DNA from: Palsa-892 sp035555855
GTDB taxonomy: Bacteria; Pseudomonadota; Alphaproteobacteria; Rhizobiales; Xanthobacteraceae
Reading direction: 5' to 3'
DNA: 64,000 nucleotides
Assembly: GCA_035555855.1 (NCBI GenBank)
Contig: DATMGD010000004.1
Location: 91,250 to 155,249 of the forward strand
Part shown: piece by piece, positions 62,584-64,000 of the stretch
Numbering within the stretch: position 1 is the first letter of the stretch
Layout of the letters: every line of letters begins with the position of its first letter
Notes under the pieces: model-generated
Database searches by the model: none
The model's input: the letters and a program-made list of their open reading frames with translations, nothing else
Told to the model about the DNA's origin: nothing
Translations under genes and position numbers: made by a program

Positions 62584-63327
62584 TCATTCGATGCGCGTGC
62601 TGAAACTGCGCGCCGTTTGCTGAATCCAGCCGAGTTGCAGCCCCACCAGCGTCACACCGGTGGTGAAGCCGCAGTTCTTGCCCGTCGGGATGCTCGTCCA
62701 GCCGATGACGCCGGCAAGCTCGCCATTCAAATAAGCCGGGCCGCCGGAGTCGCCGGTGCAGGCGCCTTGCGTCCCGCCATTGCCGTTCGAGACACGCACC
62801 ATGATGCCGCCGGTCGTGCCGACTGAAGGCAGCGCGATGCTGCGCAGCGTGCCGAGCGAGCGCTCGTCGCCGTCCTTCGCGAAGCCGAAACCCGCGAGCG
62901 TAAATAATGTGCCGCGTTTCGGCAGCACCGGGTCGCGCATAAGCGTGGCCGCGCGATAGTTCGCGGGCAGCGGTTCAGCGAGCTTGATAATCGCCATGTC
63001 GGGCGAGGGTACGCGCGTTTCAAACTGGCGCGGATCGAATTTCGGATGCAGCACGATGCGCGCCACCTGAATGACGCGCGGAGCACCGCCCGTGACCGAA
63101 ACGGCGTAATTCGATTTCGGCGCGACGCAATGCGCGGCCGTCAGCACGAGGTCGCGCGCGATCACCGTGCCGGTGCAGATCGAGCCGCGCGTCGAGACGA
63201 TCATCACCGTCTGTGCGGCAAGCTCGCTCGATGCAGGCGCACCGCCGTTGATCGCCTGGGCGGGCGAGTACCACGCGCACAGTGCGGCGAGAGCCGCAAA
63301 CCAGATTTTATGGAAGCGCCAAGCCAT
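62584..63327 (-). CDS. Trypsin-like serine protease, antisense within the GTA cluster
   Basis: A 247-residue S1-family peptidase with a signal peptide (MAWRFHKIWFAALAALCAWYSPAQA) and mature start INGGAPASSELAAQTVMI. The catalytic triad is intact: His in VLTAAHCVAPKSN, Asp in SPDMAIIKLAEPL, Ser in ACTGDSGGPAYLNGELAGVIGW. It is likely periplasmic or secreted. It lies on the opposite strand between the capsid and head-tail connector genes, an unusual place. ATG 63327 is chosen because it begins the signal peptide. Confidence 0.92.
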   Translation of the reverse strand: MAWRFHKIWFAALAALCAWYSPAQAINGGAPASSELAAQTVMIVSTRGSICTGTVIARDLVLTAAHCVAPKSNYAVSVTGGAPRVIQVARIVLHPKFDPRQFETRVPSPDMAIIKLAEPLPANYRAATLMRDPVLPKRGTLFTLAGFGFAKDGDERSLGTLRSIALPSVGTTGGIMVRVSNGNGGTQGACTGDSGGPAYLNGELAGVIGWTSIPTGKNCGFTTGVTLVGLQLGWIQQTARSFSTRIE

Positions 63328-63384
63328 GTGTCCCCCGCGAGGGAGGTGCAGGGCGGCGCTGTTTTTGTCAACCGCGAGAGAACA

Positions 63385-63942
63385 ATGGCCGCGATCCTGA
63401 CTGAGCCACCGGAAACCGAGCCGCTGACGCTCGATGAAGCCAAGGCCTTCCTGCGTGTCGAGCACGCTGCCGAAGACGAGTTGATCGCTTCGCTCATCAA
63501 GGCCGCGCGCATGACCGTCGAGGCGGCGACGCGCCGTGCGCTGATCGTGCAGGGCTTTCGCATCGTGCTCGATGCCTGGCCGGCGGGCGATCGCATCCCG
63601 TCGCCGGTATCGCCGCTACGCTCGCTGACGGGCGCGCGCGTGCGGGCGGCGGGCGGCAGCGCCGCGGATTTGAACCTCGCGGCGTTCACGCTCGATACGA
63701 CATCGAACGTCATTCATTTCGACCGCTGGCTCGTCAGTGAGCCGGGCCAGCCGATCGCCGGCATCGAGATCGAAGTCACCGCCGGTTATGGTGATGATGC
63801 CGCAAGCGTGCCCGAGCCGCTGCGGCAGGCGATGCGCCTTCTCGTCGCGCGCTATTACGCGCAGCGCGACCGCGTCGAGAAAGATGAATTGCCCGAAACC
63901 GTCCGCGCATTGCTCGCGCCTTATCGTGCGGTGTCGCTGTGA
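63385..63942 (+). CDS. Phage/GTA head-tail connector protein (g6-like)
   Basis: A 185-residue protein, MAAILTEPPETEPLTLDEAKAFLRVEHAAEDELIASLIKAARMTVEAATRRALIVQGFRIVLDAW, typical of gp6-like connector proteins (LTLDEAKxFLRV...DxxL..LI..A...). ATG 63385 has GAGAG upstream. It starts 58 bp from the divergent protease ATG and overlaps the next gene by 4 bp (GTGA), re-joining the morphogenesis order. Confidence 0.88.
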   Translation: MAAILTEPPETEPLTLDEAKAFLRVEHAAEDELIASLIKAARMTVEAATRRALIVQGFRIVLDAWPAGDRIPSPVSPLRSLTGARVRAAGGSAADLNLAAFTLDTTSNVIHFDRWLVSEPGQPIAGIEIEVTAGYGDDAASVPEPLRQAMRLLVARYYAQRDRVEKDELPETVRALLAPYRAVSL

Positions 63943-64000
63943 CGGCGATCGGCGAGCTGCGCCTGCGGCTAACGCTCGAGCAGCCGGAGGAAAGCGACGA
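63939..64000 (+). CDS. Start of a head closure/adaptor protein gene (g7-like), truncated by the window edge
   Basis: Only 20 codons are visible: GTG start then TAIGELRLRLTLEQPEESD, which matches the N-terminus of head-closure (adaptor) proteins (GxLRxRLTLExP). It overlaps the connector gene by 4 bp. The rest lies outside the window. Confidence 0.7.
   Translation, partial: MTAIGELRLRLTLEQPEESD

Noticed and set aside
57236..64000. Complete active prophage
   Set aside because: No integrase, repressor, lysis genes or attachment sites in view; gene order and host-like composition fit a GTA better, though the right end is cut off.

Overview
The window is one contiguous, GC-rich (roughly 62-65% by eye) stretch of an alphaproteobacterial chromosome, most likely from the order Hyphomicrobiales (Rhizobiales). 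The evidence is a DivJ-like sensor kinase next to a peptidoglycan-binding protein and a DUF1491 protein, an HdaB-like stand-alone DnaA domain IV protein, a Rhodobacter-type gene transfer agent (GTA) cluster, heterodimeric methylmalonyl-CoA mutase, and a serine-cycle gene set. I do not name a genus. No rRNA, tRNA, CRISPR array, IS element or integrase was seen.

Layout. 1-12.3 kb: an IclR-family regulator faces a one-carbon/glyoxylate operon: glyA, sga, a ketopantoate-reductase-like gene, hprA, and a divergent malate/succinate-CoA ligase pair. These would turn C1 units and glyoxylate into hydroxypyruvate, glycerate and an acyl-CoA. The IclR/glyA intergenic region carries three 15-bp TGGAA-N5-TTCCA-type palindromes. 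An ABC exporter whose ATPase lacks a normal start codon, a family III CoA-transferase and an unusual crotonase follow. 12.4-15.5 kb: a HAD phosphatase, class III aminotransferase and alpha/beta hydrolase operon behind helically phased TGTAA repeats. 15.5-19.9 kb: phhB, a cytochrome b561, and a minus-strand operon (dehydrogenase, degenerate 6-pyruvoyl-tetrahydropterin-synthase-like protein, glycosyltransferase, methyltransferase) that may make a decorated small molecule, perhaps a pterin.

20-25.3 kb: opgH-like glucosyltransferase, FkbM methyltransferase, MFS transporter, amidase. 25.3-31.8 kb (minus): pyroglutamyl peptidase, MeaB, a DUF3298-like protein and both methylmalonyl-CoA mutase subunits. 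31.8-33.5 kb (minus): folP-folB-folK. 33.6-38.7 kb: DUF4332 protein, HerA-like ATPase, degenerate receiver protein, M20 peptidase, haloacid dehalogenase. 38.7-39.5 kb: gene-free, with inverted repeats. 39.5-46.2 kb: GT39-like membrane protein, a 31-bp palindrome, sodB, a membrane protein, oligopeptidase B, msrB and a small protein.

46.2-54.2 kb is rich in cell-cycle genes: DnaA-box-like motifs in front of hdaB, a DUF6456 gene, sufE, DUF5330, then a CtrA-like site ahead of the DivJ-like kinase, PG-binding protein and DUF1491; a DUF1254/DUF1214 pair follows. 54.2-56.4 kb is a PBP1A gene with a ~300-bp internal block of foreign-looking codon use. 57.1-64 kb is the head half of a GTA/HK97-type cluster behind a near-consensus sigma-70 promoter: small and large terminase, portal, two small genes, prohead protease, capsid, head-tail connector and the start of the head-closure gene. 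A trypsin-like protease gene in antisense orientation splits it between capsid and connector.

Most likely places for something undescribed: the degenerate-PTPS operon, the IclR-controlled serine-cycle operon with its altered CoA ligase, the protease-interrupted GTA, and the recoded-looking block in PBP1A.
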